Shown in pieces: positions 46,228 through 54,695 of a stretch of 64,000 bases of DNA. Made by a program: the position numbers and the translations under genes. This DNA comes from BOG-931 sp963781725. Lineage in GTDB: Bacteria; Pseudomonadota; Alphaproteobacteria; Rhizobiales; Xanthobacteraceae. The DNA lies in the NCBI GenBank assembly GCA_963781725.1, contig CAWAGV010000002.1:1612001-1676000 (forward strand), read 5' to 3'. Position 1 is the first letter of the stretch, and every line of letters begins with the position of its first letter. The notes under the pieces were generated by a model that ran no database searches, had not been told where the DNA came from, and saw only the letters and a list, made by a program, of their open reading frames with translations.

Positions 46228-46821
46228 ATGCGTAAGGCAACCGTAAAGCGGACCACCAAGGAAACCGATGTCGAGATTGCCGTCGATCTCGACGGCACCG
46301 GCGCGTCCTCGATCGCCACCGGCATCGGCTTTCTCGACCATATGCTCGATCTTCTGGCGCGGCATGCGCGGATCAACCTGACCGTCAAGGCCAAGGGCGA
46401 TCTGCATATCGACCAGCACCACACCGCCGAAGACGTCGGGATCGCGCTCGGCCAGGCGGTGAAGCAGGCGCTCGGCGACATGAAGGGCATCACCCGCTAT
46501 GCCGACGTGCATCTGCCGATGGATGAAACGCTGACCCGCGTCGCGCTGGACATTTCCGGCCGGCCGTTTCTGGTTTTTCAGGTCGAGTTCGTGCGCGCCA
46601 AGATCGGCGAATTCGATACCGCGCTGGTCCAGGAATGGTTTCAGGCTTTCGCCGTGAATTGCGGCGTGACGCTCCACGTCACCACGCTCTACGGCAGCAA
46701 CGACCATCATATTGCCAAATCCTGCTTTAAAGGATTGGCGCGGGCGTTGAGCGCGGCCGTGGCGATCGACGCGCGCGCCGCCAACGAAGTGCCCTCGACC
46801 AAGGGTAGTCTTGGTGCATGA
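46228..46821 (+). CDS. hisB: Imidazoleglycerol-phosphate dehydratase HisB
   Basis: HisB performs the sixth step of histidine synthesis. The 197-aa monofunctional enzyme has the Mn-binding His/Glu motifs GFLDHMLDLLARH, DQHHTAEDVGIALG and GSNDHHIAKSCFKGLARAL. It starts a plus-strand histidine block with DUF2628-hisH-hisA-hisF. The stop codon is the first of three TGA codons spaced 17 bp apart. Confidence 0.96.
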   Translation: MRKATVKRTTKETDVEIAVDLDGTGASSIATGIGFLDHMLDLLARHARINLTVKAKGDLHIDQHHTAEDVGIALGQAVKQALGDMKGITRYADVHLPMDETLTRVALDISGRPFLVFQVEFVRAKIGEFDTALVQEWFQAFAVNCGVTLHVTTLYGSNDHHIAKSCFKGLARALSAAVAIDARAANEVPSTKGSLGA

Positions 46822-46851
46822 GCAGCCTTGGCGGATGAGTAGCCTGGGCGG
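46818..46851. repeat. 17-bp tandem repeat at the hisB stop
   Basis: ATGAGCAGCCTTGGCGG and ATGAGTAGCCTGGGCGG (15 of 17 identical) are contiguous and followed by ATGACGGG. TGA codons at 46819, 46836 and 46853 fall in all three frames. The first is the hisB stop. Confidence 0.75.
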
Positions 46852-46861
46852 ATGACGGGTC

Positions 46862-46878
46862 CCTCCTTATCTAGGAGG
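46862..46878 (+). promoter_or_regulatory. Small hairpin burying an AGGAGG sequence upstream of DUF2628
   Basis: CCTCCT (46862-46867) can pair with AGGAGG (46873-46878) over a 5-base loop. It lies 38 bp ahead of the DUF2628 start. It is too far to be the ribosome site of that gene. It may be chance or a structured mRNA element. Confidence 0.25.
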
Positions 46879-46916
46879 ACGGGGACTGCGGGTAACCCGA
46901 AGCGGCGAGACCGGAA

Positions 46917-47408
46917 ATGGCGATTTACACCGTGCACGAGCCGCCGTTGCGGACCGGCGCTGCCGCGCCCGATCCGGATCGCACGATTTTCGTCCGCGAC
47001 GGCTTTTCGTTCTGGGCCTTTGCGTTCGCACCGCTGTGGATGCTGCGGCACCGGATGTGGCTGGTGCTGCTGCTCTATATCGTTGGCTCGGCCGGACTTG
47101 AGGTGGCCATCAGGGCCGCCGGCGCATCGGTTTTCGTTGTCGGCTGTATCGGATTTCTGATCGCGCTGCTGATCGGGCTGGAAGCAAGCTCGCTTCGCCG
47201 CTTCACGCTGCGCCGCCGCGGCTGGAGCTATGCCAGTGTGGTCAGCGGCGAAGACCGCGAAGCCGCCGAGCGGCGTTTTTTCGATACCTGGTTGCGGGCT
47301 GACCGGCGGCCATCCGCGCCGATCGTTACGCCGGCGGCGCTGAATCCGAATTTGCCGCGGACATCGGACATCATCGGGCTGTTCCCGCAGCCGGGAGCAG
47401 GACGGTGA
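46917..47408 (+). CDS. DUF2628 membrane protein in the histidine cluster
   Basis: The 163-aa protein starts with a short soluble part containing VRDGFSFWAFAFAPLWML, the DUF2628 signature. Two or three TM helices follow (HRMWLVLLLYIVGSAGLEV; VFVVGCIGFLIALLIGLEA). The soluble tail has DREAAERRFFDTWL. It is conserved between hisB and hisH in Rhizobiales, and its end overlaps the hisH start by 4 bp (GTGA). Its function is unknown; the location suggests co-regulation rather than an enzymatic role in histidine synthesis. Confidence 0.88.
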   Translation: MAIYTVHEPPLRTGAAAPDPDRTIFVRDGFSFWAFAFAPLWMLRHRMWLVLLLYIVGSAGLEVAIRAAGASVFVVGCIGFLIALLIGLEASSLRRFTLRRRGWSYASVVSGEDREAAERRFFDTWLRADRRPSAPIVTPAALNPNLPRTSDIIGLFPQPGAGR

Positions 47409-48055
47409 CGGTCGCCATTGTCGATTACGGCTCCGGCAATCTGCACTCGGCGGCGAAGGCGTTCGAGCGCGCCGCGCACGAGGCCGGCCTCGATCAGCCG
47501 ATTGCCGTGACGCGGGATCCTGCGGTGGTGGCAAAAGCGGACCGCGTGGTGCTGCCGGGAGTCGGCGCCTTCGCCGATTGCAAGCGCGGTCTCGACGCCG
47601 TCGACGGCATGGTCGAGGCGCTCGAGCAAACCGTGCGGCGCAACGGCCGGCCATTCTTCGGCATCTGCGTCGGCATGCAGCTTCTGGCCGAGCGCGGCCT
47701 CGAATACGAAACCAAGGAAGGGCTCGGCTGGATTGCCGGCGAGGTCGATCGCGTCACCCCAAGTGACCCGGATCTGAAAATCCCGCATATGGGCTGGAAC
47801 ACGCTCAACGTGAAACGCGGCCATCCCCTGCTTGATGGACTGACGTTCGGCCCGGAGGGACGGCACGCCTATTTCGTGCACTCCTATCAGCTGAAGACGG
47901 CAAACCGCGGCGACCTGGTTGCGGAGGCCGACTATGGCGGACCGGTCACGGCGGTGGTGGCGCGCGACAATATTGTCGGCACGCAATTTCACCCGGAGAA
48001 GAGCCAGAAGCTCGGGCTGGCGCTGATCGCGAATTTTCTGAAGTGGAAGCCGTGA
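47405..48055 (+). CDS. hisH: Imidazole glycerol phosphate synthase, glutaminase subunit HisH
   Basis: HisH releases ammonia from glutamine and channels it to HisF. The 216-aa class I glutamine amidotransferase has the oxyanion region LPGVGAFADC, the nucleophile Cys in FGICVGMQLLAERG and the His/Glu pair in TQFHPEKSQKLG. A GTG start at 47405 overlaps the DUF2628 stop, and the end overlaps hisA by 4 bp (GTGA). Confidence 0.95.
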   Translation: MTVAIVDYGSGNLHSAAKAFERAAHEAGLDQPIAVTRDPAVVAKADRVVLPGVGAFADCKRGLDAVDGMVEALEQTVRRNGRPFFGICVGMQLLAERGLEYETKEGLGWIAGEVDRVTPSDPDLKIPHMGWNTLNVKRGHPLLDGLTFGPEGRHAYFVHSYQLKTANRGDLVAEADYGGPVTAVVARDNIVGTQFHPEKSQKLGLALIANFLKWKP

Positions 48056-48792
48056 TTTTATTTCCGGCCATCGATCTGAAAAACGGCGAGGCGGTGCGCC
48101 TGCAACAGGGCGACATGGCGCGCGCCACCGTGTTCAATCGCGATCCGGCGGCGCAGGCCGCGCAGTTTGCGCAACAAGGTTTTGAGTATCTGCACATCGT
48201 CGATCTCGACGGTGCTTTTGCCGGCAGGCCGATCAATGCGGCGGCCGTCGATGCCATCCTCAAGGCGGTGAAAATCCCGGTGCAGCTCGGGGGCGGCATT
48301 CGCGACCGCGCGACCATCGAAGGCTGGCTGAACAAAGGCATCGCACGGGTCATCATCGGCACCGCCGCCGTGCGCAATCCGGCGCTGGTCAAGGAAGCGG
48401 CGCGGGCCTTTCCCGGCCGCATTGCCGTCGGGCTCGACGCCCGCGACGGCAAAGTCGCGGTCGAAGGCTGGGCCGAAACCTCGGAGCTTTCCGCGCTCGA
48501 TATTGCCCGCCGTTTCGAGGACGCCGGCGTTGCCGCGATCGTCTATACCGACGTGTCGCGCGACGGCATGCTCAAGGGACTTAACCTCGACGCCACCGTT
48601 GCGCTGGCCAACGCGGTGTCGATCCCGGTGATCGCATCGGGCGGGCTCGCTTCGCTCGACGATGTGCGGGAGATGCTGGCGCCGCGGGCCAAAAAACTTG
48701 CCGGCGCCATCGCCGGACGGGCGCTGTACGACGGGCGGCTCGATGCAGCGCTGGCGCTGTCGATGCTGCGCGCCGCCCGGGCGACGGCTTGA
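48052..48792 (+). CDS. hisA: Phosphoribosylformimino-AICAR ribotide isomerase HisA
   Basis: HisA catalyses the Amadori rearrangement ProFAR to PRFAR. The 246-aa TIM barrel begins ILFPAIDLKNGEAVRLQQGD (catalytic Asp) and has VQLGGGIRDRATIEGWL, IVYTDVSRDGMLKGLN (second Asp) and VIASGGLASLDDV. The GTG at 48052 lies in GTGA shared with the hisH stop and is preferred to a GTG 9 bp upstream. Confidence 0.95.
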   Translation: MILFPAIDLKNGEAVRLQQGDMARATVFNRDPAAQAAQFAQQGFEYLHIVDLDGAFAGRPINAAAVDAILKAVKIPVQLGGGIRDRATIEGWLNKGIARVIIGTAAVRNPALVKEAARAFPGRIAVGLDARDGKVAVEGWAETSELSALDIARRFEDAGVAAIVYTDVSRDGMLKGLNLDATVALANAVSIPVIASGGLASLDDVREMLAPRAKKLAGAIAGRALYDGRLDAALALSMLRAARATA

Positions 48793-48795
48793 ACC

Positions 48796-49572
48796 ATGTT
48801 CAAGGTTCGCATCATCCCCTGCCTCGACGTCAAGGACGGCCGTGTCGTCAAAGGCATCAATTTCGTCAACCTGCGCGACGCCGGGGATCCGGTCGAAGCC
48901 GCCATTGCTTATGACGCCGCCGGCGCCGACGAGCTCACCTTCCTCGACATCACGGCGAGCCACGAGAATCGCGGCATCATGCTCGACGTGGTACGGCGCA
49001 CGGCGGAAGCCTGCTTCATGCCGCTGACGGTCGGCGGCGGCGTGCGCACCGTCGACGATATCCGTGCGCTGCTGACGTCCGGCGCCGACAAGGTTTCGAT
49101 CAATACCGCCGCCGTCGCACGCCGCCAATTCGTGGCGGAGGCCGCGGAAAAATTCGGCGACCAGTGCATCGTCGTCGCGATCGACGCCAAGAAAGTCTCG
49201 CAACCCGGCGAGACCGATCGCTGGGAGATTTTCACCCATGGCGGCCGCAATCCGACCGGCATCGACGCCGTCGCCTATGCCCGCGAAGTGGTGGCGCTCG
49301 GCGCCGGCGAAATCCTGCTCACCTCGATGGACCGCGACGGCACGCGCAACGGCTACGACATCGCGCTGACGCGCGCCATCGCCGAGGCCGTGACCGTGCC
49401 GGTGATTGCCTCGGGCGGTGTCGGCAATCTCGATCATCTGGTCGAGGGTATCCGCGACGGCCATGCCAGCGCGGTGCTGGCCGCATCGATCTTCCACTTC
49501 GGCGAGTATTCGGTGCGCGACGCAAAAACCTATATGGCGCGCGCCGGACTGCCGGTGCGGATGGATAGTTAG
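48796..49572 (+). CDS. hisF: Imidazole glycerol phosphate synthase, cyclase subunit HisF
   Basis: HisF forms IGP and AICAR from PRFAR and the ammonia supplied by HisH. The 258-aa TIM barrel has IIPCLDVKDGRVVKGINFVN (catalytic Asp), PLTVGGGVRTVDDIR, ILLTSMDRDGTRNGYD (second Asp) and VIASGGVGNLDHL. It starts 3 bp after hisA. Its end overlaps by 4 bp the stop of an opposing gene. Confidence 0.96.
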   Translation: MFKVRIIPCLDVKDGRVVKGINFVNLRDAGDPVEAAIAYDAAGADELTFLDITASHENRGIMLDVVRRTAEACFMPLTVGGGVRTVDDIRALLTSGADKVSINTAAVARRQFVAEAAEKFGDQCIVVAIDAKKVSQPGETDRWEIFTHGGRNPTGIDAVAYAREVVALGAGEILLTSMDRDGTRNGYDIALTRAIAEAVTVPVIASGGVGNLDHLVEGIRDGHASAVLAASIFHFGEYSVRDAKTYMARAGLPVRMDS

Positions 49573-50174
49573 GCGATCTGCTTCATCCAAAGCAGCGCGC
49601 GCTCCAGCCTGTCGTTGCCCCAGAACAGTTCACCGTCGGCTGCGATAAACGCCGGCGCACCGAACACGCCGGCGCGCTGCGCCTGTTCGGTCTGTTCCCG
49701 CAACCGCAATTTGTTGCCGTCGGATTGTGCCGCCGCAAGGACCGGTTCGGCGGCGACACCGAGTTGCGTGAGGATTCCGGCGATTGTCGCAACGTCCTCG
49801 ATCGAGCGGCCTTTGCCGAATTGAGCGCGAAAGATTTCGAGACAGAAGGCTTCGCCCCAGCTTTCGGAAAGCCCGACAAGGGCGACCCGGGCGGCCAGCA
49901 GGCTATTTTGCGGGAATGGGTCCGGAGGACGGAACGGGAGACCGCAATCCGCACAGGTGCGTTCGAGGTCGCGCCACATATAGCGGCCCTTGGCCGCGAA
50001 CAGATTGAACGGCGAGGTGGTCCAGCCCTGCGCCTTGAAGATCGGTCCGAGCAGAAACGGACGGAAGCGGACCTTGACGCCGGCCTGGTCGGCCAGCGGG
50101 CGAATACGCATCGCCGCCGGGTAGGAGTAGGTCGAGGCGAAGTCGAACCAGAAGTCCAGTATTGGCAGGCTCAT
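49569..50174 (-). CDS. 2-hydroxychromene-2-carboxylate isomerase-family (DsbA-like kappa GST) protein
   Basis: The 201-aa protein has the kappa-GST/HCCA isomerase fold, with LDFWFDFASTYSYPAAMRI (catalytic Ser in the FASTYSY loop), RPFLLGPIFKAQGW and the C-terminal GVFGAPAFIAADGELFWGNDRLE. Characterised homologues use glutathione to isomerise naphthalene-degradation intermediates. Here the substrate is unknown and no aromatic pathway is near. It is inserted in reverse orientation between hisF and hisE, which are adjacent in the common Rhizobiales order. Confidence 0.87.
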   Translation of the reverse strand: MSLPILDFWFDFASTYSYPAAMRIRPLADQAGVKVRFRPFLLGPIFKAQGWTTSPFNLFAAKGRYMWRDLERTCADCGLPFRPPDPFPQNSLLAARVALVGLSESWGEAFCLEIFRAQFGKGRSIEDVATIAGILTQLGVAAEPVLAAAQSDGNKLRLREQTEQAQRAGVFGAPAFIAADGELFWGNDRLERALLWMKQIA

Positions 50175-50209
50175 TCGCCGATCCTACGTCCGCGGCAAGG
50201 CCCGCGAAA

Positions 50210-50234
50210 CCGGCCGGATTAAATATCCGGCCGG
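50210..50234. promoter_or_regulatory. Perfect 10-bp inverted repeat in the divergent promoter region before hisE
   Basis: CCGGCCGGAT (50210-50219) and ATCCGGCCGG (50225-50234) are separated by TAAAT. The repeat lies in the 103-bp gap between the reverse isomerase-like gene and hisE. There is no T-tract, so an operator or structured 5' leader is more likely than a terminator. Confidence 0.45.
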
Positions 50235-50277
50235 CCGCGAACTCCCGGCGTCACCGCAGAGATGCTAAAGAGCGTTC

Positions 50278-50601
50278 ATGACGACATTCACGCTGCACGA
50301 TCTGGAAAAGCGCGTTGCGGACCGCTCCCGCGAAAGCGCGGAGGTCTCCTACACGCGCAAGCTGCTGGACCGCGGCGTTGCCCAATGCGCGAAGAAGTTC
50401 GGCGAAGAGGCGGTCGAGGCGGTCATTGCCGCTATCAGCGAGGACAAGCCGCGCGTGGTCGGCGAAGCGGCCGATGTGCTTTATCACCTCCTGGTCGTGC
50501 TGCATGCCCGCGGTATCACCCTCGACGAAGTCGAGACCGAGCTCGGCGTCCGCACTCGCCAGTCGGGCCTCGACGAAAAAGCGTCGCGCAAGAGCGGTTA
50601 A
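50278..50601 (+). CDS. hisE: Phosphoribosyl-ATP pyrophosphatase HisE
   Basis: HisE hydrolyses PR-ATP to PR-AMP in the second step of histidine synthesis. The 107-aa protein is an all-alpha MazG-like enzyme with YTRKLLDRGVAQCAKKFGEE, EAVEAVIAAI and EAADVLYHLLVVLHARG, which supply the Mg-binding acidic residues. It has its own upstream gap, as a reverse gene separates it from hisF. It is followed after 10 bp by coaA. Confidence 0.95.
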   Translation: MTTFTLHDLEKRVADRSRESAEVSYTRKLLDRGVAQCAKKFGEEAVEAVIAAISEDKPRVVGEAADVLYHLLVVLHARGITLDEVETELGVRTRQSGLDEKASRKSG

Positions 50602-50611
50602 GGCGGTCTTG

Positions 50612-51565
50612 ATGGAGCAGCGCACCGGCCAGGATGTCTCGCCATACCGGACTTTCTCGCGGGCAGACTGGGCGCGGCTGCGCCGCGACACGCCGATGAC
50701 GCTGGAGCCGGCGGAAGTCATGCGGCTGCGCTCGATGCACGACCGGCTCGACATGACCGAGGTCGAGGAAATCTATCTGCCGCTGTCGCGGCTGTTGTCG
50801 CTTTACGTCCGCGCCACGCAAAACCTGTTTCGCGCGCAGCAGGGCTTCCTCGGCACCGAGGATGCCAAGATGCCGTACATCATCGGCGTTGGCGGCTCGG
50901 TGGCGGTCGGAAAATCGACCACCGCGCGCGTGCTTCAGGCGCTGCTGGCGCGCTGGCCGAACGTGCCTAAAGTCGATCTCATCACCACCGACGGCTTTCT
51001 CTATCCCAACGCGGTGCTCGATCGCGAAGGCCTGATGGAGAAGAAAGGCTTTCCGGAAAGCTACGATCTGCCGGCGTTGTTGCTGTTCCTCTCCGACATC
51101 AAAGCCGGCCGCCGGCCGGTGCGGGCGCCGGTTTATTCGCACCTGATCTATGACGTGATTCCGAACCAGTGGATCGAGATCGACCGCCCGGACATCTTGA
51201 TCGTCGAAGGCCTCAATGTCTTGCAGGCCGGGCGCCTGCCGAAGGATGGCAAGGCGGTGCCGTTCGTCTCCGACTTTTTTGATTTCTCGGTCTATATCGA
51301 TGCCGACGAAGACGTGCTGCTGTCATGGTATGTCAGCCGCTTCCTGACGCTACGCGGCACGGCGTTCGCCGATCCGAAATCGTACTTCCACCGCTACGCG
51401 CAGCTGACCGACAAGGAAGCAGCCGACACCGCGACCTCGATCTGGAACCGGATCAACCTCGTCAATCTGCACGAAAATATTTTGCCGACGCGCCAGCGCG
51501 CCGACCTGATTCTGAAAAAAGGCCAAAGCCACCAGGTCGACGAAGTCGCGTTGCGGCGGCTTTAG
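50612..51565 (+). CDS. coaA: Pantothenate kinase, type I
   Basis: CoaA phosphorylates pantothenate in the first and regulated step of CoA synthesis. The 317-aa protein has the P-loop GVGGSVAVGKSTTARVLQALL, quoted here as GVGGSVAVGKSTTARVLQ, then LITTDGFLYPNAVL, KGFPESYDLPALL and VYSHLIYDV. The His in the P-loop region of E. coli CoaA that senses CoA cannot be judged without alignment. The start ATG at 50612 gives the usual length; longer open frames upstream overlap hisE. coaE, the last CoA step, is also in this window. Confidence 0.94.
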   Translation: MEQRTGQDVSPYRTFSRADWARLRRDTPMTLEPAEVMRLRSMHDRLDMTEVEEIYLPLSRLLSLYVRATQNLFRAQQGFLGTEDAKMPYIIGVGGSVAVGKSTTARVLQALLARWPNVPKVDLITTDGFLYPNAVLDREGLMEKKGFPESYDLPALLLFLSDIKAGRRPVRAPVYSHLIYDVIPNQWIEIDRPDILIVEGLNVLQAGRLPKDGKAVPFVSDFFDFSVYIDADEDVLLSWYVSRFLTLRGTAFADPKSYFHRYAQLTDKEAADTATSIWNRINLVNLHENILPTRQRADLILKKGQSHQVDEVALRRL

Positions 51566-51592
51566 AGCCGCATCCAACTTTCCGGAAAAGCT

Positions 51593-53797
51593 TTACGCCG
51601 CCAGTGCCGCGGCGGAATTGGCGAGCACGGCGGCAAGCTGTTCGCGGTCGAGCGGCTTGACCAGAAAACTGTCCATCCCGGCGGCGAGACAGGCATCGCG
51701 ATCCTCGGACGACGCGTTCGCAGTCAGCGCGATGATCGGCGTGCGCGATCCGCTTTCTTCGGCTTCGATGGAGCGGATGCGCCGGGTCGCCTCGAGACCA
51801 TCCATGCCGGGCATGTGCAGGTCCATCAGCACCCGGTCGTATGGCGCGTCGGCCGATCGTGCCGCCAGCCAGCTTTCGATCGCCGCCGCGCCGCTGGTCG
51901 CGATGGTCGGACGATGGCCCAGCCGGGAGAGCAGTGCGCGCGCCAGGAGCGCATTGATCTCGTTATCCTCGGCGACAAGGATGGACAGCGAGCGGCCCGG
52001 CCGGACTTCGCTCGGCGTTTCATGGATGTCGCTGGCGGCGGCGTCGAAAGCGTCGTTCGCCGAAAAGCGCGCCGCAAGCGAGGTGTCGCGCACCGGCTTG
52101 ATCAGATAACTTGTGAAGCCCGCGGCTTTCAGCGCGGCAAGCTTGTTGCGCATCGCCGGCGGCACCAGAACGATCCGGCGCGGGATACGCGCGGCAATCC
52201 GTGCCAGCGCTTCGCTGGCGGCAACGCCGAGCGTGTGGTCGACCAGGATCGTGTTCCACGGCTGCTCCGGCAGCAGCGCCGCCGCCACGATTTCGTCTGG
52301 CACGATCCTGGTGCGTGCGCCCCAGCGTTGCAGCCGCCGCGCGATCAGCGAGGCTTCGATCTCGGCCGGCGCGACAATCAGGATGTCGCTTCCCGACAGA
52401 TCGGGCGCTGCAAATTGCGCACCTTCGGCGCCCTCGGCGCGGCGCAGCGTCAACGTGACGAGGAAGGTCGAACCGTTGCCGGGCGCGCTGTGCAACGCGA
52501 TGGTGCCGCCCATGCCTTCGATGATGCGCTTGGAAATGCTCAAGCCCAGTCCGGTGCCGCCGAACTTTCGTGCCGCGCCGTTATCGGCCTGCTCGAATTC
52601 CAGGAAGATGCGCGGCTGATCCTCGGCCGTCATGCCGATGCCGGTGTCACGCACGGAGATCGCAATGGCGTCCTCGCCGGCGCCCGGTTCGGCAATGATC
52701 GACACGCCGCCGTGCTCGGTGAACTTGATCGCGTTGCCGGCAAGATTGAACAGCACCTGCCGCAATCGCGCGGCGTCGCCGATGATGCGCGAGGGCAGCC
52801 GCTCGTCGACATAACCGCAGATTTCCAGACCCTTGGCCTGGGCGCGCGGACCGAGCAGCTCGACGGCTTCCTCGACCAGCGCGGTGAGCGAGAACGGCTG
52901 CGCGGTGAATTCGAGCCGGCCGGCTTCGATCTTGGAAAAATCCAGAATCTCTTCGATCAGCGACAGCAGCGCTTCGCCCGACGTCTTCATCGCCTTCAGG
53001 TAGGTCGCCTGTTCCGGCACCAGCGGCGTATCGCCGAGGAGATCGCCCATGCCGAGGATGCCGTTGAGCGGAGTGCGGATCTCGTGCGACACCATCGCCA
53101 GAAAGCGCGATTTGGCGCGGCTCGCCGCTTCCGCCTGGTCGCGCGCATCGGCCAGCGCCCGCTCGGCGATGACGCGATCGGTCATGTCGCGGCCGACGCT
53201 TTGCACCTCGTTGCCGTTGTCGGCGCGAATGGTGACGTCGCGCCAGGCGATCCAGCGCGCGCCGTCGGCGGCCGCGATCTTCTGGTCGTAGATGCGGGTG
53301 CCGTCGGGCAGATTCGATACGCCGCTCTGCTCCTCGATCGGCAATGCAAAATTGGTGGCGAGCAGTTCCTCGCGGCTTTGCCCGGCGAGCGCGCAGAATG
53401 CGTCATTGACGTAGGTGATGGCGGACGTCGCGTCGCGGCGAACGATCACGTCACCCTGCGCTTCGAAGAAGCTCTTGGCGCGCTCTTGCGCTTCGCTGAT
53501 TTCCCAGTTGCGGTCGGCGGCCTGCTCGAGGCTCGTTTCGAGGCCGCGCAATTCGGCTTTCATCTGGCGGATGCGCGAATACAGGATGCCGATGCCCCCG
53601 CAGGCGGCGCCGAACAGCGCGGCGACGCCGATCGCAAACGAATTCGGATCGTAGTGCGCCATCGGCGAGGTGGCGCCGGACAAAAAGCCGAACGCGACGC
53701 CAAATGACATCGTGGTGATGGCGACGGTGCGGACGACGAGGGAGATCAGGCGGCGGATGACGATGCCGGGTTTCTTGAGCATGAGGCGCCGGCGCAT
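51593..53797 (-). CDS. Orphan hybrid sensor histidine kinase with PAS and two receiver domains
   Basis: The 734-aa protein has two N-terminal TM helices (about 14-60), a coiled linker, and a PAS domain (about 110-205, DVIVRRDATSAITYVNDAF). The HisKA domain has the phospho-acceptor in AMVSHEIRTPLNGILGMGD (about 235-255). The HATPase domain shows NLAGNAIKFTEHG, DTGIGM and GTGLGLSISKRIIEGMGG. A first receiver (about 470-580) lacks the acidic pair (ILIVAPAEIEAS) and is probably degenerate. A second, intact receiver (about 605-725) has VAEDNEIN and LMDLHMPGMDG. No response-regulator gene is adjacent. The signal is unknown. Confidence 0.92.
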   Translation of the reverse strand: MRRRLMLKKPGIVIRRLISLVVRTVAITTMSFGVAFGFLSGATSPMAHYDPNSFAIGVAALFGAACGGIGILYSRIRQMKAELRGLETSLEQAADRNWEISEAQERAKSFFEAQGDVIVRRDATSAITYVNDAFCALAGQSREELLATNFALPIEEQSGVSNLPDGTRIYDQKIAAADGARWIAWRDVTIRADNGNEVQSVGRDMTDRVIAERALADARDQAEAASRAKSRFLAMVSHEIRTPLNGILGMGDLLGDTPLVPEQATYLKAMKTSGEALLSLIEEILDFSKIEAGRLEFTAQPFSLTALVEEAVELLGPRAQAKGLEICGYVDERLPSRIIGDAARLRQVLFNLAGNAIKFTEHGGVSIIAEPGAGEDAIAISVRDTGIGMTAEDQPRIFLEFEQADNGAARKFGGTGLGLSISKRIIEGMGGTIALHSAPGNGSTFLVTLTLRRAEGAEGAQFAAPDLSGSDILIVAPAEIEASLIARRLQRWGARTRIVPDEIVAAALLPEQPWNTILVDHTLGVAASEALARIAARIPRRIVLVPPAMRNKLAALKAAGFTSYLIKPVRDTSLAARFSANDAFDAAASDIHETPSEVRPGRSLSILVAEDNEINALLARALLSRLGHRPTIATSGAAAIESWLAARSADAPYDRVLMDLHMPGMDGLEATRRIRSIEAEESGSRTPIIALTANASSEDRDACLAAGMDSFLVKPLDREQLAAVLANSAAALAA

Positions 53798-54004
53798 TGA
53801 ACCAAGGCCCTGTTCGGTACGTTACGCGGGGCCAAGGCGAGCCGCCGCGTTCGTGCCCGGTTATTCGGTGTGCCAGCGCCGATTTTCATCTATGAACCTT
53901 GCGCATCCCTTGCAGTCGCTGCGTGTGATTGGAGTGACGGTTGATGCTTTGTTAAGATTAGCTTTTGGCTCCGGCATTGGGGCTGATCGGCCGGAGACGC
54001 GAGA

Positions 54005-54664
54005 ATGGCTAAGTCATTGAGTTCAAAACGTTTAAAGGCGCGGCCGGGCGTGCCCCCGAGGCCCGCCAAGCCGTCGCGGGCCGAAGCCGAGGCGGCGGTC
54101 CGTACCCTGATCCAATGGGCCGGCGACGATCCCGACCGGGAAGGCCTGCGCGCCACGCCGTCGCGGGTGACCCGCGCCTTCGAAGAATGGTTCGCCGGCT
54201 ACAACGACGATCCGCGCGAATATCTCAAGCGCACCTTCGAGGAGACCGGCGGCTACGACGAAGTGGTGGTGCTGCGCGACATCCGTTTCGAGTCGCATTG
54301 CGAGCATCACCTGGCGCCGATCATCGGCCGCATTCACATCGGTTATCTGCCGCGCAACCGCGTGGTCGGCATTTCCAAACTGGTGCGTCTGGTCGAGGTC
54401 TTTGCCCGGCGCTTGCAGATCCAGGAAAAGCTCACGGCGGAGATTGCCAGCTGTCTGGAGCAGGTGCTCAAACCGCACGGTGTCGCCGTCGTCGCCGAAG
54501 GCACCCATCAGTGCATGACCACGCGCGGCGTGCACAAGCCCGGCGTCACCATGGTGACCAGCCGCATGCTCGGCGTGTTCCGCGATCACGCCGAAACGCG
54601 CCAGGAATTCCTGTCGGCGATCGGCATGCGTGGCGCGATCAATGTCGCCAACGGCACCGGCTGA
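54005..54664 (+). CDS. folE: GTP cyclohydrolase I (FolE)
   Basis: FolE converts GTP to dihydroneopterin triphosphate, the entry to folate and possibly queuosine synthesis. The 219-aa protein has an N-terminal basic tail and the conserved core GLRATPSRVTRAFEEWFAGY, FESHCEHHLAPIIGRIHIGY (Zn ligands Cys and His), GISKLVRLVEVFARRLQIQE and HQCMTTRGVHKPGV with the second Cys ligand. It stands alone between divergent and convergent neighbours. Confidence 0.96.
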   Translation: MAKSLSSKRLKARPGVPPRPAKPSRAEAEAAVRTLIQWAGDDPDREGLRATPSRVTRAFEEWFAGYNDDPREYLKRTFEETGGYDEVVVLRDIRFESHCEHHLAPIIGRIHIGYLPRNRVVGISKLVRLVEVFARRLQIQEKLTAEIASCLEQVLKPHGVAVVAEGTHQCMTTRGVHKPGVTMVTSRMLGVFRDHAETRQEFLSAIGMRGAINVANGTG

Positions 54665-54695
54665 TTTTCTTCGTGTGGTCTTTCGGGTCGGCTAT

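Noticed and set aside
48058..49590. 510-codon reverse open frame opposite hisA and hisF
   Set aside because: Shadow of two well supported histidine genes; composition is Asp/Arg/His-rich as in other shadows.
51815..53707. 630-codon plus-strand open frame opposite the hybrid kinase
   Set aside because: Antisense shadow; no domain or ribosome site supports it.
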